The notes: generated by a model from the letters alone, not told the origin. A stretch of 64,000 bases of DNA from Sternotherus odoratus (GCA_032164245.1 JAVMKO010000006.1:34250319-34314318), one strand, 5' to 3'. Shown: positions 46,791 to 55,946, counted from the stretch's first letter. Numbers and translations: made by a program.

Positions 46791-47322
46791 CAGTAAACCC
46801 TCGATTTAACGGACCTCGATTTAACGGACCTCGATTTAACGGACTTCGGATGCAACGGACAAAATTTCTGAGCAAACTGATGCATTCCTGATCCATTTCT
46901 GGCGGGCTGACTGCCGGCTCCCGGCTGCCACCCGGGTCCAGGCAGCGGGCAGGCTGGCTGCCAGCTCCCACCTGCGGGCGGGCTGGCTCCTGGCTCCCGC
47001 CCGGGTCCCACCAGCAGGCGGGCTGGCTGACGGTTCCCCACTGCCGCCCGGGTCCCAGCAGCCGGGACCCGGGCGGGCTGGCTGACAGGTCCCGGCTGCC
47101 GCCCAGGTCCCAGCAGCCGGGACCCAGGCGGGCTGGCTGCTGGCTCCCGGCTGCCGCCCGGGTCCTGGCAGCGGGCGGGCTGCGGAGCTGCCACCCTGAC
47201 CCTGTGGCTGGCGGGCTGCTGCTCCGACAGCTCGTTTTTTTTTATTATTATTAAATAACGGACTTTTTCATTTAACGGACACCCCCTTGCCCAAATTAGT
47301 CCGTTAAATGGAGGTTTTACTG
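46791..47322. mobile_element. Tigger-like MITE (Tc1/mariner superfamily) with internal minisatellite
   Basis: The left end CAGTAAACCCTCGATTTAAC and the right end TTAAATGGAGGTTTTACTG are inverted repeats (~24 bp with few mismatches). TA flanks both sides (46789-46790, 47323-47324). At the left a 15-bp unit CCTCGATTTAACGGA is repeated three times in tandem (46799-46843). The interior is a GC-rich minisatellite. No transposase frame. The TA target and CAG...CTG termini place it with pogo/Tigger-like elements. Confidence 0.85.
46895..47185. repeat. GC-rich minisatellite inside the Tigger-like element
   Basis: About six to seven copies of a variable 33-55-bp unit built on 'cgggctggctgccggctccc' and 'gctgccgcccgggtccc'. 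Strongly CpG-rich against an AT-balanced background. It gives rise to the arginine/proline/alanine-repeat frame on the minus strand (46739-47194), which is not a gene. Confidence 0.8.
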
Positions 47323-47324
47323 TA

Positions 47325-48697
47325 CTGTAATCAATAAGTATTTCTGAAGTCCATTAGGAGGCAGTGGTGTCTATGCACATAAGCCAGAGAAGGAACTCAC
47401 ACATTCCCAGACCTGCTCAAGTGTGTGTCTTCAAAGGACAGCAGCAGTGGTTAGGACTACTCACATGTACACAAGTCAGCACGTCACAGCCGGTACTTCA
47501 CACAAAGAACTGTGTTATACTATAGATCTGAGCTATTTCAGCCTGAAGCTCCATGTGGCCCCGGGATAGCACGCTGCGATCCTGGAGAATGACACCCCAT
47601 GTGCTGATTAGGCCATGAAAGGAAGGGGAGTGGGAACATGAGAGTCTTCAGGCAACAATCTGCGGCGGAGAGTAGTAGAGGTACGTTGGTCAAAGGAAGT
47701 CTATGATGAAGCTGAAACAAGCCTTGAATCTGAAAAATTGAGAGCTGTTTCCAGAACACCATACAGGGTGACAGCTTCTAGACCTGACATTTGGCATTGG
47801 GGAGGGGGGCACATTCTCTGCAGTTAGCAGCACCAGAAACTGAAGGCACCTCTGAGAAGAACCTCGATATTCCTCATGCAAGTTGCATTCTCGATATGGC
47901 CATAGATAATGCTTGTGGCCAGGGGAGGTTCTACTATTCCACACATGAAGTTTCTCAGCTCCTTGTGCTTGGCCAGCCTGTGCTGGACAAGGCCAAGATT
48001 TGTTCTCTGCTGACAGACAGACTTGTTCCTGCTCAGGGTTTTGGCAGAATCAGCAGAGCTGCCCAGCAGGGGCTCTGAGTGAGACACCAGCACAGGAAGA
48101 GACTCTGATTGGATTTTTTCTTAGCCCTGGAGGGAGAGTGAAACTCACCCAAAAGCACAGGTTGGTCAGATGCATTGGAAGGACGGAAGAGAGTCAGTTC
48201 TTCCAGAAGCCTGTCAGCTTCTTGTGACAGGAGAGACCTTACATGCTCTGGATGTATTTGGGGCACATGAAGTCGAGGGCCCAATAGTGCTACTTACAAT
48301 CAATTGTAGAGCAGATAGGCAAAGTGAAAGCTCCCTGCGCGGCTCTACGATGCTCATCTCTGACTTGAAACTCTCCCTGATATTCCAGGCCTGAGCCCTC
48401 ACACAGCTCTGCCAATACTCTTCAACCTGCAGCACTGCCTGCTTTTCCCATCCTGGGCCTGGCAAAGTGCAGCCTGCTAGTCAGTTGAATTTCATGGTAA
48501 TTTGGCAATACAGACAAATGTTCCCTGGGGCCTAGGCTGAGGTAACTAAATTCACTGCACATGTGATCTCAGTGGATTTAACTCCCTCTCTCCAGAACTG
48601 AGCAGTGACTCTCTTAACCCAGTAGCCCCCCTGGGCCCTTGCAGTAGTTCTGCTCCTGCTAAATAACAGAACCGGAACATTACTAAATACTCTACAG
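47325..48697. other. Intergenic DNA, no gene seen
   Basis: About 1.4 kb. Frames of 74-95 codons overlap on both strands (47538-48465) with no domain. No repeat family recognised. Confidence 0.4.
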
Positions 48698-49422
48698 CAG
48701 GGGTGGGCAAACTTTTTGGCCCACGGGCCAAATCGGGGTTGCAAAACTGTGTGGAGAGCTGGGTATAGAAGGCTGTGCCTCCCCAAACAGCCTAGCCCCT
48801 CTGCCTATCTGCCCTCTCCCACTTCCTTCCCTGACTGCCCCCCTCAGAACCACCAACCCATCCAACCTCCACACTGCTTATCACCTAAGACCCACTCCCA
48901 CGATCCCCCACCCTAACCACCTCCCCGGGACCCGCCCCATCAAACCCTCCCCCATTCCCTGACTCTCCCCCTCACAATCCCTGACCTATCACACCCACCC
49001 TCCCAGGCTCCTTGTCCCCTGACCACCCCTTTCCAAGACCCCTCTTCCGATCCTAATGACCCCCCAGGACCTCAACTCCATCCAACTCCTCTGCTTACTG
49101 TCCCCTGACTGCCCCGCCCCCATCCACACCCCATCCCCCTAACAGACCCACATTTATCCAACTCCCTGTCCCCTGGGCCTCTCTGCCCCTTATCCAACCC
49201 CCCTGACCCTGGCTCCCTTACCACACCGCTCAGAGCAGTATATCTGGCTCCGGTCAGACACGCTGTCCCGCTGATCCACAGGAACACCCCGCCCCCCAGA
49301 GCACTGCTCGCGGGGTGTACTGAGGCTCTGGGGGCGCTGGGAAAGGCCAGGCCTAACTTCCCCAGCTGAGAGTTCAGGGGCCTGACAGAACAGGCCCACG
49401 GGCCATAGTTTGCCTTCCATTG
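48698..49422. mobile_element. hAT-like MITE, 725 bp
   Basis: Starts CAGGGGTGGGCAAACTTTTT, identical to the start of the element at 35272, and ends 'tagtttgccttccattg'. Flanks are CTCTACAG (48690-48697) and CTCTACCG (49423-49430), an 8-bp duplication with one mismatch. The interior is C-rich with CCTGACC/CCCC words and no coding frame. Confidence 0.85.
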
Positions 49423-49424
49423 CT

Positions 49425-49990
49425 CTACCGTATATTTCGATATTTACCAAATGGCACGGGGGGAATATGCCCACCATTAAATATCACAGGCCTGGCTGTT
49501 CTCTCTTTGTCCTGAAAGAATGTACTGCCCTCTGCCAGTGTTGAGATTTGAACTGACCTCTGCTATCACAGGCAGCCATTTCCCATGCACGCAGCACCTG
49601 TGAGGAGCTGGTCTCCATTTACAGAAGCTAAATAAATATTAGTAAATTCCTAAATTCACTCTAAGGGGAAAGGGAGGGAGGGAGAGAGAGAGGTGCGGGG
49701 GAGGGGCGCAGGGCAGCAAACAACTGCTGGAAACCCAAATAAAATCCCTGAAAATTCAGAGCCGACAAGACTAAAAGGTGGGAGAAGCCCATAGAAACAA
49801 GTGTGAGGTGGTGGAGAGAAGGGTCTGTATATTGATATTTGGAATGGGCTCTTTGAAATAGAAGATAATGACACTGAGAAATTATTCTAAGCTCTGCACA
49901 GGCATAAATGACCAAACTGCCTCCTGACTCCTGAATTACATTATCCAGAAAGAACTTAATAGCATGTTATTATCGCTTCTCCTCACTGAC
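49425..49990. other. Intergenic DNA, no gene seen
   Basis: Unique sequence with a GA-rich run at 49670-49705. No gene or repeat family recognised. Confidence 0.4.
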
Positions 49991-49992
49991 AG

Positions 49993-50081
49993 GATTTCAG
50001 CACTGAAAAGACAAACAAGAAGTGCATTCATAATCACAATCGTATTCACCTCTGCAAAGCGCCGACCGCTGCTAATTTCAG
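49993..50081 (+). other. Exon-like segment, 89 bp, bounded by splice consensus
   Basis: The left boundary is a pyrimidine-rich 'cgcttctcctcactgacag' acceptor. The right boundary is a perfect CAG/GTAAGT donor (50079-50087). The 89-nt segment is free of stops in one frame (the frame starting at 49964), unique, and not from a recognised repeat. The translated peptide is not recognised. It could be a non-coding RNA exon, a small internal exon, or chance inside a conserved element. Confidence 0.3.
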
Positions 50082-50094
50082 GTAAGTGCTTCAG

Positions 50095-50122
50095 TGTGAG
50101 AGAGAGAAAAAAAGAGAGAGAG
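50095..50122. repeat. (GA)n-rich microsatellite
   Basis: Interrupted GAGAGA/AAAA/GAGAGA tract just downstream of the exon-like segment. Confidence 0.6.
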
Positions 50123-50870
50123 CTCAACGGTGCTAATTTAACTTGGCGGCTAGGTAATTGCCTTTGCCGTTCACTGTCACTGTCTGAGGGGGACGGCTGG
50201 GTGGTCCTGAGGAGCCAGCTGGGATGAGGGCCAAATGACTGGTGGCATTGGGGGAAGTTTCATGAAACGAGTTGGAAGGTCTCAGCTGCCAGGTGACCAT
50301 TCACCTTGTCCCAATGGGGCCAGATCAGTAGGAGTGGATGGTACTCATTAGCTGTCAGCATAGGGTCTTTGTACAGTTGTCCATATCTGTTCAACTGATG
50401 AGCGGCTATCAGTCAATATTCTCTGCTATCCCACATGGGAGACCTCCACTCAAATCCCGTACAGGTTGATTTATCGTCTTTTCTTGATAAAATGCCCCCA
50501 GAGCCCTTGAAAATTACCTGTTGTTGTCAGAACTTCTTGCCAAATCTCATAATCTAGCGATGAAACATTTGCCTCTGCTTTCCTATGACAGTTTTTGGCA
50601 GTGGAAACAGGGGATGTGAGGATTGTGGGGAAATACCCAGCCCACTTTTTCTGAGATATTCCCAAACTTTGTCATGGTTTTCATTTTTTGTGAATGTTTC
50701 CTGCTGGCCGGGGATGCCAGATATGCAGCCCTGGAGGTGGGCAGACATCTGTCCTATTTACACACACAGCAAGGACAGTCTGAGCAGCAGCTGTAGTGCA
50801 AAATTCACACACACGCTTGCACTACCCTTCACTAGTGCATGAATTTAGAAGTCAGCTTGATTATCTATGT
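50123..50870. other. Intergenic DNA, no gene seen
   Basis: Unique sequence. 50400-50475 contains a 'ccactcaaatcccgtacagg' B-box-like word that may come from a SINE. No gene recognised. Confidence 0.35.
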
Positions 50871-51159
50871 CAGCGGTTCTCAAACTTACCTTTAGCGCGA
50901 CCCCTTTTTTCTGAGCGGCACGGCGCCGCGACCCCTTGAGTGTCCGCCGAAAGAATTACTTCTGCATTCGGTGGCTATTTTCGGCGGACATGCCGAGCGT
51001 TGCCAAAATAGCTCGGCATGTCCGCCGAACAGCCGCCGAAGGCGGAAGCGATCGTGATCACGGCGGTGGCTTTTCGGCGGAAAAAAACAGCTCGCGACCC
51101 CTCGGGAACTGGGTTGGCGACCCCCCGAGGGGTCGCGACCCACAGGTTGAGAACCCCTA
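50871..51159. mobile_element. hAT-like MITE with exact 8-bp target duplication, CpG-rich
   Basis: Starts CAGCGGTTCTCAAACTT and ends 'aggttgagaaccccta' (inverted termini). ATCTATGT flanks both sides exactly (50863-50870, 51160-51167). The 289-bp interior is CpG-dense with inverted words around TTCGGCGGACATGCCGAG and CTCGGCATGTCCGCCGAA. No transposase. Confidence 0.9.
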
Positions 51160-51387
51160 ATCTATGTCTTTGAATGACCAATCCTCCTTAGTCCTCCCTA
51201 GAAGGACCTTCCTCTAGATATGAAAGGGGAGTTCAGGCTCCATAACCTACTCAATTCTTGATCTTCCTGCTGAGAGAGTCAGCGGGGGGACCATTTCACA
51301 CCTGTGATGCTGATAATTTTTCTGATGTGGATGCTCGTCCCTCTGGGACTTGGACTAAAATGAGGGTGGTCCTAATTTTGAGGGGAC

Positions 51388-52056
51388 TGTAATGGGTTTC
51401 CACTCACCACAAGAGTGCCCCCTCCTGACTGGGTGTGGCATAGCAGCTTTCTTCCCCTATGGCCACCTCTGCCAATGGTCATTCCTTCACTGAAGTAGTT
51501 GTTCTTCCTGAAGTTCACAGTTCTCCCTCTTTGCGACTGATCCCTACAGCTAGGTCAGCATATGGTCTCCCCTTCTCGAGTATCAAAGTCTCACCAGACC
51601 AGCTGTCTGCATGGTGCCTCCAACAGTCCTGCACCACTTCCCAGTGACTGGTAGGGGAACCAGGCCATTATTTTATGCTGGGTTCCAGCCCAGGGACCCT
51701 AAAACCAGCAGCCATGGTCTGCAGTCTCCCTCCTTGCTGCTGTTTCCCTGGGCTTCCTGCTACCCTCAGACTTTCTTTCTTCACAATTCATCTGGGATTG
51801 ACGCTAGGGCTAGGGATCCTTCTCTCCCCTCCACTACTAACAAGTGATGGCAGAGCCTCCCCTTACAGCCATCTGCTACTACAAACTTCCTCTCTTTATA
51901 TTCCTCCCCCAGCTTCTCTCCCAGCTGGGTACCAACAGCAGTTAGTAATTTATACAGCCCTGTGCCTACCTCCAGGTGAAACTATGAAGGTTAATTGACC
52001 TCTTCTGGGCTCTCTTAACCCCTTCTGGTGTGGGGTGGCCAGAACATTCCATCACA
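51388..52056 (-). mobile_element. Probable solo LTR, 669 bp
   Basis: Bounded TGTAATGGGTTTCC...CATTCCATCACA (TG...CA). Read on the minus strand it begins TGTGATGGAATGTTCTGG and carries a TATA-like 'ctgtataaattac' (51946-51958). Five-base flanks GGGAC and GAGAC differ at one position, as for an old 5-bp duplication. No second LTR or internal region nearby, so it would be a recombined solo LTR. The frames inside are C/T-rich noise. Confidence 0.6.
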
Positions 52057-52312
52057 GAGACCAATAAAGCATTCCTCAAACTTATTTTGGTTTGACACAA
52101 AGCTATTGCTATAGCACTGTGCAGTGAGTGATGAGACAACATGATGCAGGAGTTTGCCCTGAGCTGTCATTTCAGCAATTCATATGTCACTAAGAACATA
52201 TTTATTTTACCAATGTGACAGACTCATGCCAGTCCTCTTCACCTTCTAGTAAACACCCCTACTTCTCCTTAGACTGCCCCTAATGGTGGGGTATCTATGC
52301 AGCTGTATGTAC

Positions 52313-53043
52313 CAGGGTTGGAAAACTACAGCCCAAGGGCTGGATCCAGCCTGCCCAGCAGTTTTAATCCAACCCTCAAGCTCCCACTGGAGAGCGGGAT
52401 CTGGGTCTTGTCTGGAGCTCCAGACCGGGGCATCGTGGGACATTCCACACAGCTCCTGGAAGCAGTGGTATAGCCCCCTCCCCCGGCTCCTACGCCATAG
52501 GTGCAACCAGGGGCCTCCGCTCTGTCCCCTACCCCCACCCCAAGCGCCGCCCCTGCAGCTCCCATTGATCGGGAACCAAAGCAAATGGGAGCTGCATGGA
52601 CGGTTCCTGTGGGCGGGGTAGCGTGCAGAGCTATCAAGCCACACCGCCACATAGAAACCGGAGAAGGGACATGCCACTGCTTCTGGGAGCCGCTTGAGGT
52701 AAGTGCTTCTCCCCGCGGCCCAACTCCCTGTCCCGGCCTTGATCCCCCTCCTGCCCTCTGAATCCCTTAATCCCAACCCAGAGCACCCTCCTGCACCAAA
52801 ACCCATCATTCCCAGCCCCACCCAAAAGCCTGCACCTCCCCCCCCCCCACCACCACACTTCCCCGCTCGGAGCCCCCTCCCACATTCTAAACTCATTTCT
52901 GACCCGACCCCAGAGCCTGCATAACCAACCAGAGCCCTCACCCCCTTCCACACCACAATTCCAATTTCCTGAGCATTCATGGCCCACCATACAATTACTA
53001 TTCCCAGATGTGGCCCTCGGGCCAAAAGGTTTGCCCACCCTTA
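52313..53043. mobile_element. hAT-like MITE, 731 bp
   Basis: Left end CAGGGTTGGAAAACTAC, right end 'aaggtttgcccacccttA': degraded versions of the CAGGG(G)TGGGCAAAC ends at 35272 and 48698. Flanking octamers GTATGTAC and GTATAGAC agree at 6 of 8 positions. It contains a 5' splice-site-like GAGGTAAGTG near 52697 and a C-rich block at 52740-52950. The 259-codon minus frame (52246-53025) is a product of this composition. Confidence 0.72.
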
Positions 53044-53363
53044 GTATAGACCCTAGTGATTTAGACCATGGAGGCTGATCTGTTAGAGAGGGAGGCAGAA
53101 AACCATGTTGCAGTCTCTATGCTCAGCAGCCTCTGCAGCTGCTGTACAATTTATTTGTAAGGAACTGTCTGGGACGTAGAACATGACCTAGTGTTGTGAG
53201 ATCCTTGTGTAGAAGACCAGCCTTGCTACAGAGGCTGAGTTAAAACACCGAGCGGCAGCCTTCACTCAGCATGCCAGTGCTTGAGTGCGATTTATGTTTC
53301 CTGTTTAACGATATTTCATTTTGATGCTTGAGTTTCAGGGTCCATAGCCTCTTAAAGGGGGTA
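53044..53363. other. Intergenic DNA, no gene seen
   Basis: Short unique stretch between the hAT-like MITE and the LTR element. The last five bases, GGGTA, are the left target duplication of the LTR element. Confidence 0.5.
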
Positions 53364-54081
53364 TGTCACGGGGTGCGCACTCACCCCTGCGGCACCTCCC
53401 GCTGGTCAATCAGGGAATTAGCTTCTCAGCATCCGGAGCGCCCTCGGCAGGTTGATGCCCCGCTCCTGCTCTGGCCCCGTGTCCCTCCCGGACCCCGGTG
53501 CCCTCTTTCTGAGGGTGCTGCTCCCCGCAGTACCCCCTCAGGTTTAAGAGTCTCCCTTTCCTGGGGAACCCTCTACCCCCTATCCCCACCTTGCCTCAGT
53601 CTAGTCAACTGCCAGTCACCACTTGCCCCCGCTCACTGGGGCAGACTGCAGTATCATTGCCAGTCATCACAGGCAAGGAGGGGTTGGCCTGCTGCTTCTA
53701 CTTCTAGCCATGGGCTGCCCCCTGCAACCCCAGTACCCCTGGGTCGGGCCTTCTGCCAGGCCCTGCAGCCTGGGGCTCTCAGGCTAGAGCCTCCCCAGCT
53801 CCTACTGCCTTGCCCCAGCCCTGCACCAATCTAGGTACCTTGCTCAGCCCCAGCAGCTAGGCCTGTCTTCCTCTGTGGACAGAGGAGACTCTGACACACT
53901 CTCTCTCTCTCTGTTTCCCTGCCTCACAGCCTTTATGCTGGTCTGTGAGTGTTTGGGGCGTGACCACCCAGCTGAGCCTGTTCCCCAATCAGGCCTGGTA
54001 GCCTGCTGGCTCCCGGCCTCAACCCCGTCCTGGGCTATTCCAAATCCCTTCCTGTAGGGGGCGGGTGGTCACCCCACCACA
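53364..54081 (-). repeat. 3' LTR of the minus-strand element
   Basis: 718 bp with TG...CA ends. In the minus reading the TATA position is CATAAAG (plus 'ctttatgctg' near 53929-53940), while the other LTR keeps TATAAAG. A (CT)n expansion at 53899-53912 accounts for most of the length difference. Confidence 0.88.
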
Positions 54082-54499
54082 TATCCGCCCCCCCTCTAAG
54101 ATCCCCATCCCTGGGGGGGGAGAGGGGGGGTCGCCTCGTCTGGAAGAGCCGGACATGCGCCTCTAGCACCATGCATTTCTTCTCAGACTCCTCCAGTTGC
54201 TTATGTAGGCGGGTCTCATCCTCCAGCAATACTTCATATTCTTCTGCGAGGCCCCTAGCATTCGCCTTGGCCTCCCGGCAGGCCTGCTCCACCACCTCCA
54301 GTCTTGCCCTCAGGTCAACCGCCTCCTGACCCTCCCCTTCCAGGGTCTGGGTTGACCTGGTGGCCAGTTTCTGCATCACCTGGGCCCCAGCCTCCTGCTG
54401 GGCCCATTCGGTCTGGGTTCCTCGGTGGATGCCTTTCTCGTCGACAGTCTGGACCCCGACCTCTCACGGGGTCCCGGTCGCTGGCTCCACCCTCTCCTC
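54082..54499 (-). pseudogene. Coiled-coil coding segment downstream of zinc-knuckle frame
   Basis: In the same minus-strand frame as the zinc-knuckle protein but separated from it by two stops (TAG, then TGA 12 codons further on). From 54379 it is open to a stop inside the 3' LTR (54035). The readable part has heptad-like charged and leucine runs (DLRARLEVVEQACREAK, then LHKQLEESEKKCMVLEA), which predict a coiled coil. It is either the continuation of one ancestral protein interrupted by point mutations or a separate product. No homologue recognised. Confidence 0.55.
54084..54099 (-). other. Polypurine tract
   Basis: On the minus strand a purine run AGAGGGGGGGGCGG lies 3-4 bases upstream of the 3' LTR start. 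This is the position where plus-strand DNA synthesis is primed in LTR elements. Confidence 0.65.
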
Positions 54500-55144
54500 C
54501 TATTTTGGCTGTTCCAGGCCCTCAGGCACCCCCTTCGGCTTTGCCTCAGTTTCACGGAGGGGGCAATGCCTCCTTACGTGACCCGGTTCCCGGCAGCCCC
54601 AGCAGGCTCCCCGCCTCTGGGCTGCCCGGGGCTTCGGCTTCGCCCTGCCCTCCTCAGGGCCTGCTCCCCTTGGGCTGCCCTGATTGGGGCTCCTTAGGGC
54701 GGGGCAGTGCCTCTGGAGGTGTCCCCTCTGGCCACAGGCCCAACACGTCTGCCCCCATCTGGGTTCCCTCACCCAGCGGGGGGAGTCGCCCCAGTCCGGG
54801 GTAGGCCCTCCTGCCCCCAGCCCATAAAGATCGTTTCTTTCCCAATGTCCTTGCCCTCCACAGGCGTGACAGCTCCCCTGCTTTACCGCAGGCCTCCTGG
54901 CCCCATGCTTCTCGCGCCTCCACTGGGGCTTTTCCCGGAGGATTTTCATCAGGGCCTGCTGCTCCCTCGCCAGCTGCCCCAACTGTTCCTGGAGGGCTAA
55001 CTGCGCCTCCCACAGCCTCTCCTGGCCTTCCTGGACCCCCTGCAGGTCTTCCGCCCCCTTCTGCCGTCGGGCTGACCCTGGGGCCCAGCCAGGGCTGACC
55101 CCTGGGGCCTCCACAAAGTACGCCCCAGCATATGTCAGTTCCAT
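54500..55144 (-). CDS. Gag/nucleocapsid-like protein with CCHC zinc knuckles, 214 aa
   Basis: I chose the ATG at 55144 because the upstream one (55252) lies inside the LTR and before the primer site. Residues ~50-75 are a glutamine/leucine-rich helix (LALQEQLGQLAREQQALM) likely to self-associate. Three CX2CX4HX4C-type knuckles follow: CHACGGQGHWERND at ~92-105 (54830-54871; the last Cys is replaced by Asp), CWACGQRGHLQRHC at ~134-147 (54704-54745) and CWGCREPGHVRRHC at ~181-194 (54563-54604). Linkers are basic and proline-rich. CCHC knuckles bind RNA and package retroelement RNA into particles. No capsid-like domain is obvious. The frame ends at a TAG just after the third knuckle. Intact knuckles 2 and 3 suggest fairly recent function; the family of the parent element is unknown. 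Confidence 0.75.
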   Translation of the reverse strand: MELTYAGAYFVEAPGVSPGWAPGSARRQKGAEDLQGVQEGQERLWEAQLALQEQLGQLAREQQALMKILREKPQWRREKHGARRPAVKQGSCHACGGQGHWERNDLYGLGAGGPTPDWGDSPRWVREPRWGQTCWACGQRGHLQRHCPALRSPNQGSPRGAGPEEGRAKPKPRAAQRRGACWGCREPGHVRRHCPLRETEAKPKGVPEGLEQPK

Positions 55145-55218
55145 TGTCCTTGCCTCAGTTTCCCTGGGCACTTTCCACAGTCCGTGCTCTGCCCCTTGTA
55201 TCAGGGGTGGACCGCTGG

Positions 55219-55236
55219 TGCCTGCATTCTCCACCA
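55219..55236 (-). other. Primer-binding site resembling tRNA-Ala 3' end
   Basis: Plus-strand TGCCTGCATTCTCCACCA ends CCA, three bases from the 5' LTR. It equals the 3' end of the vertebrate tRNA-Ala(AGC) type as I recall it (ending GCCCGCATTCTCCA plus CCA), with one mismatch in 18. On the minus strand it reads TGGTGGAGAATGCAGGCA, the correct sense for a primer site. Confidence 0.7.
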
Positions 55237-55239
55237 CGT

Positions 55240-55941
55240 TGTCACGGGGCATGCACTCACCCCTGCGGCGCCTCCCGCTGGTCGATCAGGGAATTAGCTT
55301 TAGTGTCCGGAGCACCCTCGACAGGTTGATGCCCCGCTCCTGCTCTGGCCCCGTGTCCCTCCCGGACCCCGGTGCCCTCTTTCTGAGGGTGCTGCTCCCC
55401 ACCGTACCCACTCAGGTCTAAGGGTCTCCCCTCCCTGGGGAACCCTCCACCCCCTATCCCCACCTTGCCTCAGTCTAGTCAACTGCCAGTCACCACTTGC
55501 CCCCGCTCACTGGGGCAGACTGCAGTATCATTGCCAGTCATCACAGGCAAGAAGGGGTTGGCCTGCTGCTTCTACTTCTAGCCACGGGCTGTCCCCTGCA
55601 ACCCCAGTACCCCTGGGTCGGGCCTTCTGCCAGGCCCTGCAGCCTGGGGCTCTCAGGCTAGAGCCTCCCCAGCTCCTACTGCCTTGCCCCAGCCCTGCAC
55701 CAATCTAGGTACCTTGCTCAGCCCCAGCAGCTAGGCCTGTCTTCCTCTGTGGACAGAGGAGACTCTCTCTCCGTTTCCCTGCCTCACAGCCTTTATACTG
55801 GCCTGTGAGTGTTTGGGGCGTGACCACCCAGCTGAGCCTGTTCCCCAATCAGGCCTGGTAGCCTGCTGGCTCCCGGCCTCAACCCCCTCCTGGGCTATTC
55901 CAAATCCCTTCCTGTAGGCGGTGGGTGGTCACCCCGCCACA
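55240..55941 (-). repeat. 5' LTR of the minus-strand element
   Basis: 702 bp, TG...CA on the minus strand (TGTGGCGGGGTGACC...CCCCGTGACA). A TATA-like TATAAAG is kept (plus 'ctttatactg' at 55791-55800), so this LTR retains the likely pol II promoter. The first ATG of the longer frame lies in this LTR. Confidence 0.88.
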
Positions 55942-55946
55942 GGGTA

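Larger units (their letters stand above)
53364..55941 (-). mobile_element. Non-autonomous LTR retrotransposon, structurally complete
   Basis: Two long direct repeats (53364-54081 and 55240-55941), each starting TGTCACGGGG and ending in CCACA on the + strand, flanked by an exact 5-bp duplication GGGTA (53359-53363, 55942-55946). The coding strand is minus: the primer-binding site, zinc-knuckle frame and polypurine tract all read that way. The interior is only ~1.16 kb and contains no protease, RT, RNase H or integrase motif. It therefore depended on enzymes from another element. The LTRs differ by roughly 30 substitutions plus a ~16-bp and a few small indels over ~700 bp (counted by eye, ~95% identical), so it is neither very recent nor ancient. 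A 5-bp duplication fits Ty3/Gypsy-like or endogenous-retrovirus-like parents. Confidence 0.9.

Noticed and set aside
46739..47194. 151-codon minus-strand frame with repeating Arg/Pro/Ala units
   Set aside because: The repeats come from the GC minisatellite inside the Tigger-like element, whose unit length varies. Not a structured repeat protein.
52246..53025. 259-codon minus-strand open frame
   Set aside because: Lies almost wholly within a hAT-like MITE and its C-rich block. Composition is glycine/tryptophan/arginine-rich with no domain.
53328..53834. 168-codon plus-strand open frame
   Set aside because: Antisense to the 3' LTR of the minus-strand retrotransposon; no domain.
54304..54804. 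166-codon plus-strand open frame
   Set aside because: Antisense shadow of the zinc-knuckle frame; proline/serine-rich reading of its complement.
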